A stretch of 64,000 nt of DNA from Streptomyces sp. WZ.A104. GTDB lineage: Bacteria > Actinomycetota > Actinomycetes > Streptomycetales > Streptomycetaceae. Under the pieces are notes generated by a model, which saw only the letters and a list, made by a program, of their open reading frames with translations, was not told where the DNA came from and ran no database searches. Location of the stretch: positions 1 through 64,000 of the forward strand of contig NZ_NWVL01000023.1 in assembly GCF_002382885.1 (NCBI RefSeq). Direction: 5' to 3'. The position numbers and the translations under genes are program-made. Shown here in pieces: positions 7,486-14,345 of the stretch. Numbering within the stretch: the first letter of the stretch is position 1; the number at the start of each line of letters is the position of its first letter.

Positions 7486-7515
7486 TTGCATGGATGCCGC
7501 TCGCTCATATAGTCT
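7486..7515 (+). promoter_or_regulatory. promoter of the second MFS module (WblC/WhiB7-like layout)
   Basis: TTGCAT (7486-7491), an 18-bp spacer and TAGTCT (7510-7515) match the first module's promoter in spacing and -10 sequence. An AT-rich ATTATT lies three bases upstream of the -35. The agreement between two otherwise diverged upstream regions is the main evidence. Confidence 0.55.
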
Positions 7516-7565
7516 GTTTTGGTTCCTTTGTAGTTCCGTCGGTGCCCGCTCTCGGGTCCGACGCT

Positions 7566-7607
7566 GTGTTCCGAGGTGATGACGTATCCCCCAGGCCAAG
7601 TAAGTAG
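7566..7607 (+). CDS. leader peptide of the second MFS module (13 aa)
   Basis: The GTG at 7566 opens MFRGDDVSPRPSK and ends at TAG 7605-7607. The same frame extends upstream to another possible GTG at 7542. The core R-G-D-D-V-S-P-R matches the leader of module 1, with third-base changes and one conservative L/V exchange. It lies about 44 bases after the predicted transcription start and 191 bases before the exporter start. A ribosome site is not obvious. The start codon choice is uncertain; the conserved core is not. Confidence 0.55.
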   Translation: MFRGDDVSPRPSK

Positions 7608-7714
7608 CCGCTCGTTTCGAGGCGCTTTTCCGGTTGTCCGCAATCGCGGGCTTCTGATGCATGCCTCAACGGCGGTGCTCCCTGATGGCCTGGGTTCGTT
7701 GCACTCTGCTTTCC

Positions 7715-7790
7715 CCTGTCGCGCTGAACGGCGTGCGGGGGCATGCCCCGGCCTGCTCCCGCCCCTTTCCCTTCTGTACGCGAACAGGAA
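7715..7790 (+). promoter_or_regulatory. attenuator / ribosome-site-sequestering leader RNA, module 2
   Basis: CCTGT (7715-7719) can pair with ACAGG (7784-7788), which overlaps the AGGAA ribosome site at 7786-7790. Inside, a 9-bp stem with one G-U pair, GCGGGGGCA (7735-7743) with TGCTCCCGC (7754-7762), is followed by a C/T-rich run. The order and several sequence blocks (CCTGTCGCGC, GGGCATGCC, GAACAGGAA) match module 1. Confidence 0.5.
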
Positions 7791-7798
7791 TCCCCCTC

Positions 7799-9247
7799 GT
7801 GTCAACCGACACCCATACCACCGGCAGCTCGCGCCCCACCGGGGCCGCCCGTGCTGCCACGATCACCCTGGTCGTGATCCTTATCGCCGAGCTTATGAAC
7901 GCGCTCGACGGTTCCATCGTCCACACCGCACTGCCCTCCATCCAGGCGGACACCGGCGCCTCCAGCGCCGCTGTGCAGTGGATCCCCGCTGCCTACACCC
8001 TCACCTTCGCCCTCGCCCTGATCACCGGCGGGCGCCTGGGTGACCTCTACGGGCGCAAGCGGGTCTTCATCGCCGGTACCGCCCTGTTCACCGTGGCGTC
8101 CCTGCTGTGCGGGATCGCGACCGGCCCGGACTTTCTGGTCGCCGCCCGAGCCCTCCAGGGCGCCGGAGCGGCGGTCATGGTGCCGCAGGTCATGGCCACC
8201 ATCGCCGTCACCTTCCAGGGCGAGTCCCAGGCCAAAGCATTCGGCATGTACGGCATGATCATGTCGCTCGGCGGCGTCCTCGGGCCCGTCCTTGGCGCCG
8301 TCCTGACAGCCGCCGACATCGCCGGTCTGGGCTGGCGGGCGATCTTCCTGATCAACCTGCCCATCGGGCTGGCCACCCTGCTCTTCGCCCTCCGGTTCAT
8401 CCCGGAGTCCCGTGACCAGCAAGCGCGGCGCCTGGATCCGCTGGGCATGCTGCTCTCCGCCGCGGGTCTGCTGCTGATCACCTACCCGCTCACCGCGGGC
8501 GGCGAGAAGCACTGGCCCTCCTGGAGCTTCGCCATGATCGCCGCGGGCGTGGTCGTGCTGGCCGTGTTCGTGGCCCAGCAGCGGGCCAAGACCGCCAAAG
8601 ACGGCTCGGCGCTGGTGGCGCTGTCGCTCTTCAAGAGCAAAGCGTTCGCAGGCGGGCTCGCCGCGCAGCTGGTCTTCGGCCTGGTCTCCGGCATCTTCCT
8701 GCTGACGTGGGTGCTGTTCATGCAGTCCGGCCTCGGCCTCACGCCAGGGCAGTTCGCCCCCGCGTCCGTCGCCATCTCCATCGGCGGCATGGCCGGCGCC
8801 ATGCTCGCCTCCAAGTGGGCGGGACGCCACATGCGGCGCGTGCCGCAGGCCGGAGCCGTACTGATCGCCCTCACGCTGGCGGGCTACCAGCTGCTGGTCT
8901 CTGCCCAGCAGACCGAGACGCCGTTCGTGGCCGCCGTCGCTCCGATGATTCTCGTCGGCGCCGGATTCGGCATGGTCGGTGCGGGCCTCGCCGGCCTCAC
9001 CCTCAGCCAGGTCGGCCACGAGGACGCCGGATCGGCGGCGGGACTGTTCAACACCGCCATGCAGCTCGGCATCGCACTCGGTATCGCAATGGCGTCGGTG
9101 GTGTTCTTCCAGTACGCCCCCGCGGGCAGCCACGGCACCACCGTGACGCACGCCTTCGCGGGCAGCGTCTGGTACGTCATCGCTGCCCTCGCGGTGATGT
9201 GGGCGTTGATGTTCCGGCTCCCCAAGCCGGTCAAGGCCACCGCCTGA
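7799..9247 (+). CDS. MFS multidrug exporter, DHA2 (14-TM, EmrB/QacA) family, copy 2
   Basis: The GTG at 7799 follows AGGAA by 8 bases; the product has 482 residues. It shares TM1 LMNALDGSIVHTALPSI, motif A GGRLGDLYGRKR and motif C GMIMSLGGVLGPVLGAVL with copy 1 and aligns with it end to end, so the two arose by duplication of the whole module with its leader. It is a predicted proton/drug antiporter in the cytoplasmic membrane. The substrate may differ from copy 1, since the central and C-terminal helices have diverged. A terminator follows at 9257-9295. Confidence 0.88.
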   Translation: MSTDTHTTGSSRPTGAARAATITLVVILIAELMNALDGSIVHTALPSIQADTGASSAAVQWIPAAYTLTFALALITGGRLGDLYGRKRVFIAGTALFTVASLLCGIATGPDFLVAARALQGAGAAVMVPQVMATIAVTFQGESQAKAFGMYGMIMSLGGVLGPVLGAVLTAADIAGLGWRAIFLINLPIGLATLLFALRFIPESRDQQARRLDPLGMLLSAAGLLLITYPLTAGGEKHWPSWSFAMIAAGVVVLAVFVAQQRAKTAKDGSALVALSLFKSKAFAGGLAAQLVFGLVSGIFLLTWVLFMQSGLGLTPGQFAPASVAISIGGMAGAMLASKWAGRHMRRVPQAGAVLIALTLAGYQLLVSAQQTETPFVAAVAPMILVGAGFGMVGAGLAGLTLSQVGHEDAGSAAGLFNTAMQLGIALGIAMASVVFFQYAPAGSHGTTVTHAFAGSVWYVIAALAVMWALMFRLPKPVKATA

Positions 9248-9256
9248 CACACCACC

Positions 9257-9295
9257 GGGGCCTGCCCACGCCGGGCGGGCTCCGGCTCAGGCCCC
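9257..9295 (+). terminator. terminator hairpin after MFS copy 2
   Basis: GGGGCCTG (9257-9264) pairs with CAGGCCCC (9288-9295), with a smaller inner GCCC/GGGC stem. It is 9 bp after the stop codon. Confidence 0.65.
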
Positions 9296-9301
9296 TTACC
9301 T

Positions 9302-9948
9302 TCACCTCACCAACTCGGCGAGCGCGTTGTGCGCGCTGGAGCCGATCGCGCTCATGGATTGGCGGACGCAAGGCTTCCGCGCGTTCGCTCGCCGGCGGCC
9401 AGGGCGTCGATGACGAGATCGGTCCGCATGTGATCAGCGATCGCCCATCCGGCCAGCCGGCGTGAGGCGAGGTCGACCACGGTGGCCGGATAGAGGAACT
9501 TCCCTCCGTGCAGGGGCAGATTAGGTGATGTCTCCGACGTACTTCGTGTTCGGTTCGGTCGCGGTGAAGTCCAGGCCGATCAGGTCCGGGGCCTTCGCCG
9601 CGGCCCGGTCCGCGACCGTGGTGGGGTGCCTGCGGCGCAGCCGCACTCCTGCCAGATTGATGTTCCGCATCACGCGCGCGATCCGCTTGTGGTTGACGCG
9701 CTCGCCTTCCTCCCTGAGCTCGGCGGTGATCCTGGGGACGCCGTAGGTGCCGTCCGATTCGAGGTGCACGGCCCGTATCCGGGCGGCGAGGTTGGCGTCG
9801 GCCGCCGCCTGCCGGGCTGCCCGGTCCACGGCTGTCCGGCGCCAGTAGTAGGAGCTGGAGCGGGCGATGCCGAGGATGGTGCACAGCCGCTTCATGCCGT
9901 ATCGGCGCTGGTGGTCGGCGACGAACTGGAAGCGGCCGCTCAAACCTT
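9302..9948 (-). pseudogene. decayed IS3-family transposase (OrfB), frameshifted and internally deleted
   Basis: Read leftwards from about 9948, the IS3 OrfB blocks are clear: FVADHQRRYGMKRLC, ARSSSYYWRR, DGTYGVPRITAELR and DFTATEPNTKYVGDIT. An extra base near 9525 then breaks the frame. In the next frame it continues LYPATVVDLASRRLAGW and HMRTDLVIDALAAGERTRG. The catalytic middle is missing, and the C-terminal SMSAIGSSAHNALAE resumes in another frame near 9360. The HTH-bearing OrfA is absent, so the element is dead. Its upstream end abuts the repeats of the gene at 10245, suggesting the element landed in that gene. Confidence 0.85.
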
Positions 9949-10016
9949 GCGCCAACTCGAACACGCACAGGCAACCGAGCACCCGCACCGAAACCGCAGC
10001 CCCGCCGAAGGCGCCT

Positions 10017-10118
10017 GAGCAGCGCCGCGCTGCCTCCGCAGCGGCTCAAGCCTTCCGCCGGCTCGAACAGCAGCGCCGCGTGGCCTCCGCGGCCGCTCAA
10101 GCCTTCCGTCGGCTCGAA
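10017..10118 (+). repeat. two tandem 51-bp units encoding a 17-residue helical repeat
   Basis: 10017-10067 and 10068-10118 differ at a handful of positions, mostly synonymous. Each codes for the pattern (E/Q)QRR(A/V)(A)SAAAQAFRRLE. A third, more diverged copy (AAAQTLRQLE) lies at about 9930-9965, but in another frame. Unit length is a multiple of three, consistent with a coding repeat forming an amphipathic helix. Confidence 0.8.
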
Positions 10119-10244
10119 CAAGCACGTGCCGTGAGCGGCTCCACCGAACCCGGCACCCAGAACCCCAGCCCCGTCAGGCACTCCGCCCCGCGGCAGGCGC
10201 CGGAGCCGACCGAGGTCTCCACTGGGTGCCGCACATTCCCACCC

Positions 10245-10793
10245 GTGACAGTGATCCACTCCAACCCCAAACCTCGCAGCTGGTGGCTCCTAGGGTTCGG
10301 CCGCAGAGTGCTGGCAGCGGCAGTCGTGCTGACCGTGCTCACACTCGTTCACCACACGATCGACCCGGACGAGGCATGGGGTCTGAACGGTCCGGACGTC
10401 TTCGTGTTCATTGCCGCGATCGCCTATTGCGCGTGGGCGCAACACGCTGCGCCATGGGACAGGCTGATCATTGACAAGCAGAAGCTTCTCGTGAGGACCA
10501 AGAGGAGGAACGAGGCGTTTTCCATAGATTGGGCCTCGCTTGACCGGATCGGAGTCAGCGAGGGCGGCTCCAGCAAGGTCGTAGTGTGGTACCCGCCGGG
10601 CATTCCTGCGCCGGACTGGGTGACCAACGGCAGCATGGGGCGTTCGCCCGAGAGGGGCGGCTATGTCGTGTACCGCGCGACCCGCCGCACGGGTCTGCAC
10701 GTACCGGACCTGAAGCTCGTCGAACTCCGGGGGGCCCTGATCCAATGGGCCGGCCCCAAATACGTCACACTGCCCTCCACCCCCAGGCAATGA
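10245..10793 (+). CDS. hypothetical membrane protein, N-terminal region disrupted
   Basis: From the GTG at 10245 the product has 182 residues: two membrane segments (RVLAAAVVLTVLTLV and FVFIAAIAYCAWA), then a soluble domain of about 110 residues with the feel of bacterial PH-like domains (LLVRTKRRNEAFSIDWASLDRI). The frame stays open upstream through the helical repeats to about 9867, so the original protein probably started further left and lost its beginning to the IS3 insertion. The present start is a guess. I do not recognise the family and propose no function. Confidence 0.5.
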   Translation: MTVIHSNPKPRSWWLLGFGRRVLAAAVVLTVLTLVHHTIDPDEAWGLNGPDVFVFIAAIAYCAWAQHAAPWDRLIIDKQKLLVRTKRRNEAFSIDWASLDRIGVSEGGSSKVVVWYPPGIPAPDWVTNGSMGRSPERGGYVVYRATRRTGLHVPDLKLVELRGALIQWAGPKYVTLPSTPRQ

Positions 10794-10833
10794 GTCGGGT
10801 ATGCGCCGAACGGCAGCAGCCCGGACACGAAGA

Positions 10834-11277
10834 TCAACTGGGGCCCCGGCCAAGAGACGTATCCTCCTGGGCGTCTTGGGCGATGAGTTCTGCTGTGAGT
10901 TCCATACATCGCATCCGGGCGGGAGAGAAGTCGTAGGGCATTTTGGTGACCGCTTCGCAGACGGTCATCTGCGTGTCTTCCTCACCCTTCAGGTCGGCGT
11001 CGTAGGCATCGAAGAGCTCCTCCTCGGCCTCGTCCAGCCCGGCCTCATCGATGGCCTGCATCAGGGCCTTGTGGTGGGCGAAGCGTTTCGCGGCCAGTTC
11101 GTCGACGCGAGGGTCAGCGGGATCGACGCCGTCGTCGAGGGCTGCCTCGGCCGCTTCGAGAAGGTCGTCCTCGGCCCGCAGGTCTGGGTGGGTGGCCAGC
11201 ACGATGAACACGCCGGCTTGGAGGGCGGCGCCCAGTGGGCCGAAGGTCCGTTCCGCGGCGGTCAAGGGATCGCGCAA
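10834..11277 (-). CDS. hypothetical acidic protein, last gene of the biosynthetic operon
   Basis: The 147-residue frame begins at a TTG preceded by GGAAGGAG only two bases away, so a slightly later start is possible. The sequence is rich in Asp and Glu (AEDDLLEAAEAALDDG, LDEAEEELFDAYDADL) and predicted helical. It has no signal peptide and no metal or nucleotide motif that I can name. It follows the SDR gene by 37 bp on the same strand and is probably the distal end of the same transcript. I do not recognise a family. Its codon use is typical for the organism, so it looks like a real gene. Confidence 0.55.
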   Translation of the reverse strand: MRDPLTAAERTFGPLGAALQAGVFIVLATHPDLRAEDDLLEAAEAALDDGVDPADPRVDELAAKRFAHHKALMQAIDEAGLDEAEEELFDAYDADLKGEEDTQMTVCEAVTKMPYDFSPARMRCMELTAELIAQDAQEDTSLGRGPS

Positions 11278-11314
11278 GACTCCTTCCGGCCCTCCACGGG
11301 CAGGCGCGGACTCC

Positions 11315-12124
11315 CTACACGGTCTTGATCATCCCGCCGTCGAGCACCACATCCGCGCCCGTCAGGTTGGGCGTTGCCGGAGAGGCCAGGAAGGCCACCA
11401 GAGCCGCCACCTCCTCCGGCTCCGCGAACTGTCCCGTGCTCACCCCCGCCTCGCCCGGCAGCGACTCCACGAGTTCCTCCAGCGACAGCCCCGACTCGTG
11501 GGCGAGCCGCTCGCCCTCGCTCCCGGGCTCTGTCCACACCCCCGTCCGGACCAGGCCCGGCGTGACGGTGTTGACGCGGAGGCCGTGCGGAGCGAACTCC
11601 TCCGAGAGCGCCTTGGAGAGATTGGTCAGGGCCGCCTTCGCCGCCGAGTACGCCGCCACCGAAGGCAGCGGCACCCGGGCGTGCGCCGAGCTGATGTTGA
11701 CGATGGTGCCCCGCCGGTCCAGCAGGCTCGGCAGACATGCGCGGCTGGTGCGGACGCAGCTGAGAAACGTGAGGTCGAACTCCGTCCGCCACAGGTCGTC
11801 GTCGATGGTGAGGAACCCGCCCTTCTGCGGAAGGGTGCTCGCCACGTTGTTGACCAGGATGTCGATGTGCCCGAGTTCTTCCAGGGCGTACGCGGCAAGG
11901 TCGGCGGGCCCCTGAGGGGTGCTCAGGTCGACGGCCAGGGCGTGGGGGGTGTACCGGGCCAGCTCCCGGCCGGGGGTACGGGCCCCGCCGACCACGCGGG
12001 CGCCCTGACGGGACAACTCGGCGGTGACGGCGAGGCCTATGCCCCTGCTCGCGCCGGTGACCACGGCGGTCCGGCCCGCCAGGGGAAGGGGGGACTGGGA
12101 GGAAGGTGCCTGGGAGAGAGCCAT
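11315..12124 (-). CDS. short-chain dehydrogenase/reductase (SDR)
   Basis: This classical SDR of 269 residues has the NAD(P) site TAVVTGASRGIGLAVTAEL (about 19-37), NNVA (about 100), the active-site serine in VNISSAHARV and Y-S-A-A-K in AAYSAAKAALTNLSKAL, then PGLVRTGVW. The catalytic set N-S-Y-K is complete. It would reduce a ketone or oxidise an alcohol with a nicotinamide cofactor. It lies 70 bp downstream of the amine oxidase gene in the long minus-strand cluster. There it could reduce the ketone made by the alpha-oxoamine synthase (inference). Confidence 0.88.
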   Translation of the reverse strand: MALSQAPSSQSPLPLAGRTAVVTGASRGIGLAVTAELSRQGARVVGGARTPGRELARYTPHALAVDLSTPQGPADLAAYALEELGHIDILVNNVASTLPQKGGFLTIDDDLWRTEFDLTFLSCVRTSRACLPSLLDRRGTIVNISSAHARVPLPSVAAYSAAKAALTNLSKALSEEFAPHGLRVNTVTPGLVRTGVWTEPGSEGERLAHESGLSLEELVESLPGEAGVSTGQFAEPEEVAALVAFLASPATPNLTGADVVLDGGMIKTV

Positions 12125-12194
12125 GAGGGTGTCCGCTTCTTCGTCGAGAGATCGAGGAGGTCGGGAGATCAGGAGGCAGAAGGAGGAGGCCGGG

Positions 12195-13685
12195 TCAGTG
12201 CGTGAGCTCCGCCAGGATCTCCGCCGCCGCCCGCTCGCCCGACCGGACCGCGCCCTCCATGTATCCGGGCCAGTGGTCGGAGGTCTCCGTGCCGGCCCAG
12301 TGCACGCCGCCCACCGGCTGCCGCAGGGCGCGCCCGTGCCGGGAGAGGACCCCGGGGGCGCTCACCGCGACAGGGCCCCCGCGCGACCACTCCTCGGTGT
12401 TCCAGCGGACGAAGCCGTAGTCGGCCATGCGGGCGGCCCGGGGGCCGAAGTAGTCGATGAACGACTGACGGCATTCCGCCACGAACCGCCGCTCCGGGAC
12501 CCGGTCGAGCCGTCGCATGTCCTCCGGCCGTACGAAGCCCAGCAGCACATGGCGATCGCCGTGGTGGCTCTCGTAGATGCAGTCGATGGGCCGTCCGTCG
12601 CCGACCACCTGCCCGGACAGCCCTTGCTCCCGCCACCAGGGCCGGTCGTACACGGCGACGAACTTGCCGATCGAGCCCATGCGGAACCCGGCGGCCAGCC
12701 TCCGGCGGGCGTAGGGTAGTTCGGGGCTGAAGCCGATCCGGGCGGAGAGCGGGGGCGGCACGGCCACGATCACCCGGCGGGCCCGGTATGTACCCCGGTC
12801 CGTGTGAACGTGGAGTAGCGGGCCGCGCCGGGAGACGTGCCGTACCGCGGCCCCGTACATCACCCGTGGGCCCAGCTCCGCCGCCAACGCCAGCGGAATC
12901 CCGGCCGCGCCCGGCCCGCCGAGGAAGCTCTCCTGGGCGCCGCCCCGGGTGGCCATCAACCGGCCGTAGGTGCCGGGATGGTCCCGGTCACCGGCAGCGG
13001 CGTAGTAGTTCATCATGTACAGGGCCGAGAACTCCTCGGGCGGGGTCGAGACCACCGCCGACCCGCTGACACGGCCCAGCATCAGCCGGGCCGCCGCGTC
13101 CGAGGTGCGGCGGGCGATCCACTGCGCGAAGGAGATCGCGTCCAGCTCGGCCGCCCGCGGATGCCGCCACGGTTCGCCGACCGGGAAGTCCCGTGCCAGC
13201 GTGTCGATCTCGGCGATCACCCGGTCCACGGCGGCGCCGCCCAGCTCGGGAGGGAGCGGGGAGTCCACGGGGTAGCGCAGCGGGCTGCCCCGGTACCAGA
13301 AGATGCTGTCGCCCTCCTGATGCGTGGGTACCACGGGCACCCCGAACTCGGCGGCCAGGGCGTACATGCGGTTCTGGGTCGGCCCTACGAACTGCGCCCC
13401 GCCGTCGACCGTTCCGCCGCCGTGGGTGCCGACGGTCCACACCCGGCCGCCGGGCCGCTCGCGCGCCTCCACCAGTCTCACCCGCCGCCCGGCGGCCACC
13501 AGCCGGCGGGCGGCGGCCAGCCCCGCCAGTCCCGCGCCGATCACGACGACGTCGTGGACCCGGTCGGTACCACCACCGGGAACGGCCTCGGCGGCGTGGG
13601 CGGAGAACGTCCCGCCCACCGCGAGGGCACTGCCGACGGCAACCGTTGACTTCAGCACCGTACGGCGCTGGAGGTCGGGTATCAC
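12195..13685 (-). CDS. Tat-exported FAD-dependent amine oxidase (flavin monoamine oxidase family)
   Basis: The 496-residue protein starts with a twin-arginine signal (QRRTVLKSTVAVG, then a hydrophobic stretch to AHAAEA). The FAD fold follows: VVVIGAGLAGLAAARRL, EARERPGGRVW and VDGGAQFVGPTQ. It ends with the family's HWAGTETSDHWPGYMEGA, which contacts the flavin. Such enzymes oxidise primary or secondary amines, or amino acids, to imines with release of hydrogen peroxide. Export of the folded flavoprotein implies a late step outside the cytoplasm, or detoxification. It lies between the SDR and GNAT genes of the cluster, with gaps of 63-70 bp. Confidence 0.88.
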   Translation of the reverse strand: MIPDLQRRTVLKSTVAVGSALAVGGTFSAHAAEAVPGGGTDRVHDVVVIGAGLAGLAAARRLVAAGRRVRLVEARERPGGRVWTVGTHGGGTVDGGAQFVGPTQNRMYALAAEFGVPVVPTHQEGDSIFWYRGSPLRYPVDSPLPPELGGAAVDRVIAEIDTLARDFPVGEPWRHPRAAELDAISFAQWIARRTSDAAARLMLGRVSGSAVVSTPPEEFSALYMMNYYAAAGDRDHPGTYGRLMATRGGAQESFLGGPGAAGIPLALAAELGPRVMYGAAVRHVSRRGPLLHVHTDRGTYRARRVIVAVPPPLSARIGFSPELPYARRRLAAGFRMGSIGKFVAVYDRPWWREQGLSGQVVGDGRPIDCIYESHHGDRHVLLGFVRPEDMRRLDRVPERRFVAECRQSFIDYFGPRAARMADYGFVRWNTEEWSRGGPVAVSAPGVLSRHGRALRQPVGGVHWAGTETSDHWPGYMEGAVRSGERAAAEILAELTH

Positions 13686-13748
13686 GAGGTCACTCCTTCG
13701 GAGGGAGAATCACTGGGAGAGGGCAAGAGAGGGCAACAGGCGGCGTCC

Positions 13749-14345
13749 TCACCGCGACGCACGCCACCGCGACATGCACCACTCGGCGGCGAGCATCGCG
13801 TAGACGCACTCGCTGCCCCAATCGCCCTTGAAAATCAGGGAGTCGGTGAACTCGGCCTCCTTGCGCAGGCCGAGCCGCTCCATCAGCCGGGCGGAGGCCG
13901 TGTTCCGGGCCTCGCAACGGCCGATGATCCGGTGCAGCCCCATGCGTTCGAAGCCGATCCGGAGCATCTCCACCGCCGCCTCCCCGGCCAACCCCCGCCC
14001 CTGGTATGCCGGGTGCAGCACATAGCCGAACTCGCCCTGCCGGGCGGCCGCGTCGAGCCAGATCAGTTGGGTCCAGCCGATCACGCGGCCCTCGTGCTCC
14101 ACCGCCAGCACCAGGACATCGCCCTGCTGGGTCAGCGACGTACGGGTGCAACGGTCGGTCAGTTCCCGCGCGTTGTCCTCTCTGCCGCGCGGCTCGTTGA
14201 AGAGATAGCGCGCCACCTCCGGCCGCGATTCAAAGTCCCACATGTCGGCCTCGTCGCCCGGGGTGAAGGGGCGCAGCAACAGCCGGTCGGTCCGGATCGG
14301 CTGGGCGATCCTCACGGTGGCTTTCGCCTCGCTACGGGCGGTCAT
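13749..14345 (-). CDS. GNAT N-acetyltransferase (RimJ/RimL type)
   Basis: The ATG at 14345 overlaps the stop of the amidohydrolase gene (ATGA) and gives 198 residues. Hallmarks are IRTDRLLLRPFTPGDEADMW at the start, GEFGYVLHPAYQGRGLAGEA (the acetyl-CoA Q/R-x-x-G-x-G/A motif) near 120, and RCEARNTASARLMERLGLRKE, typical of the RimJ/RimL group. It would acetylate an amino group. In this cluster a free arylamine or alkylamine of the product is a plausible target, either as a biosynthetic step or for self-protection. That role is inferred from position only. Confidence 0.85.
   Translation of the reverse strand: MTARSEAKATVRIAQPIRTDRLLLRPFTPGDEADMWDFESRPEVARYLFNEPRGREDNARELTDRCTRTSLTQQGDVLVLAVEHEGRVIGWTQLIWLDAAARQGEFGYVLHPAYQGRGLAGEAAVEMLRIGFERMGLHRIIGRCEARNTASARLMERLGLRKEAEFTDSLIFKGDWGSECVYAMLAAEWCMSRWRASR

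Noticed and set aside
10018..10118. Tandem repeats near 10 kb considered as a CRISPR-like or variable-number array
   Set aside because: Only two adjacent units without spacers. The unit length is a multiple of three and the differences are mostly synonymous, so it is a coding repeat.
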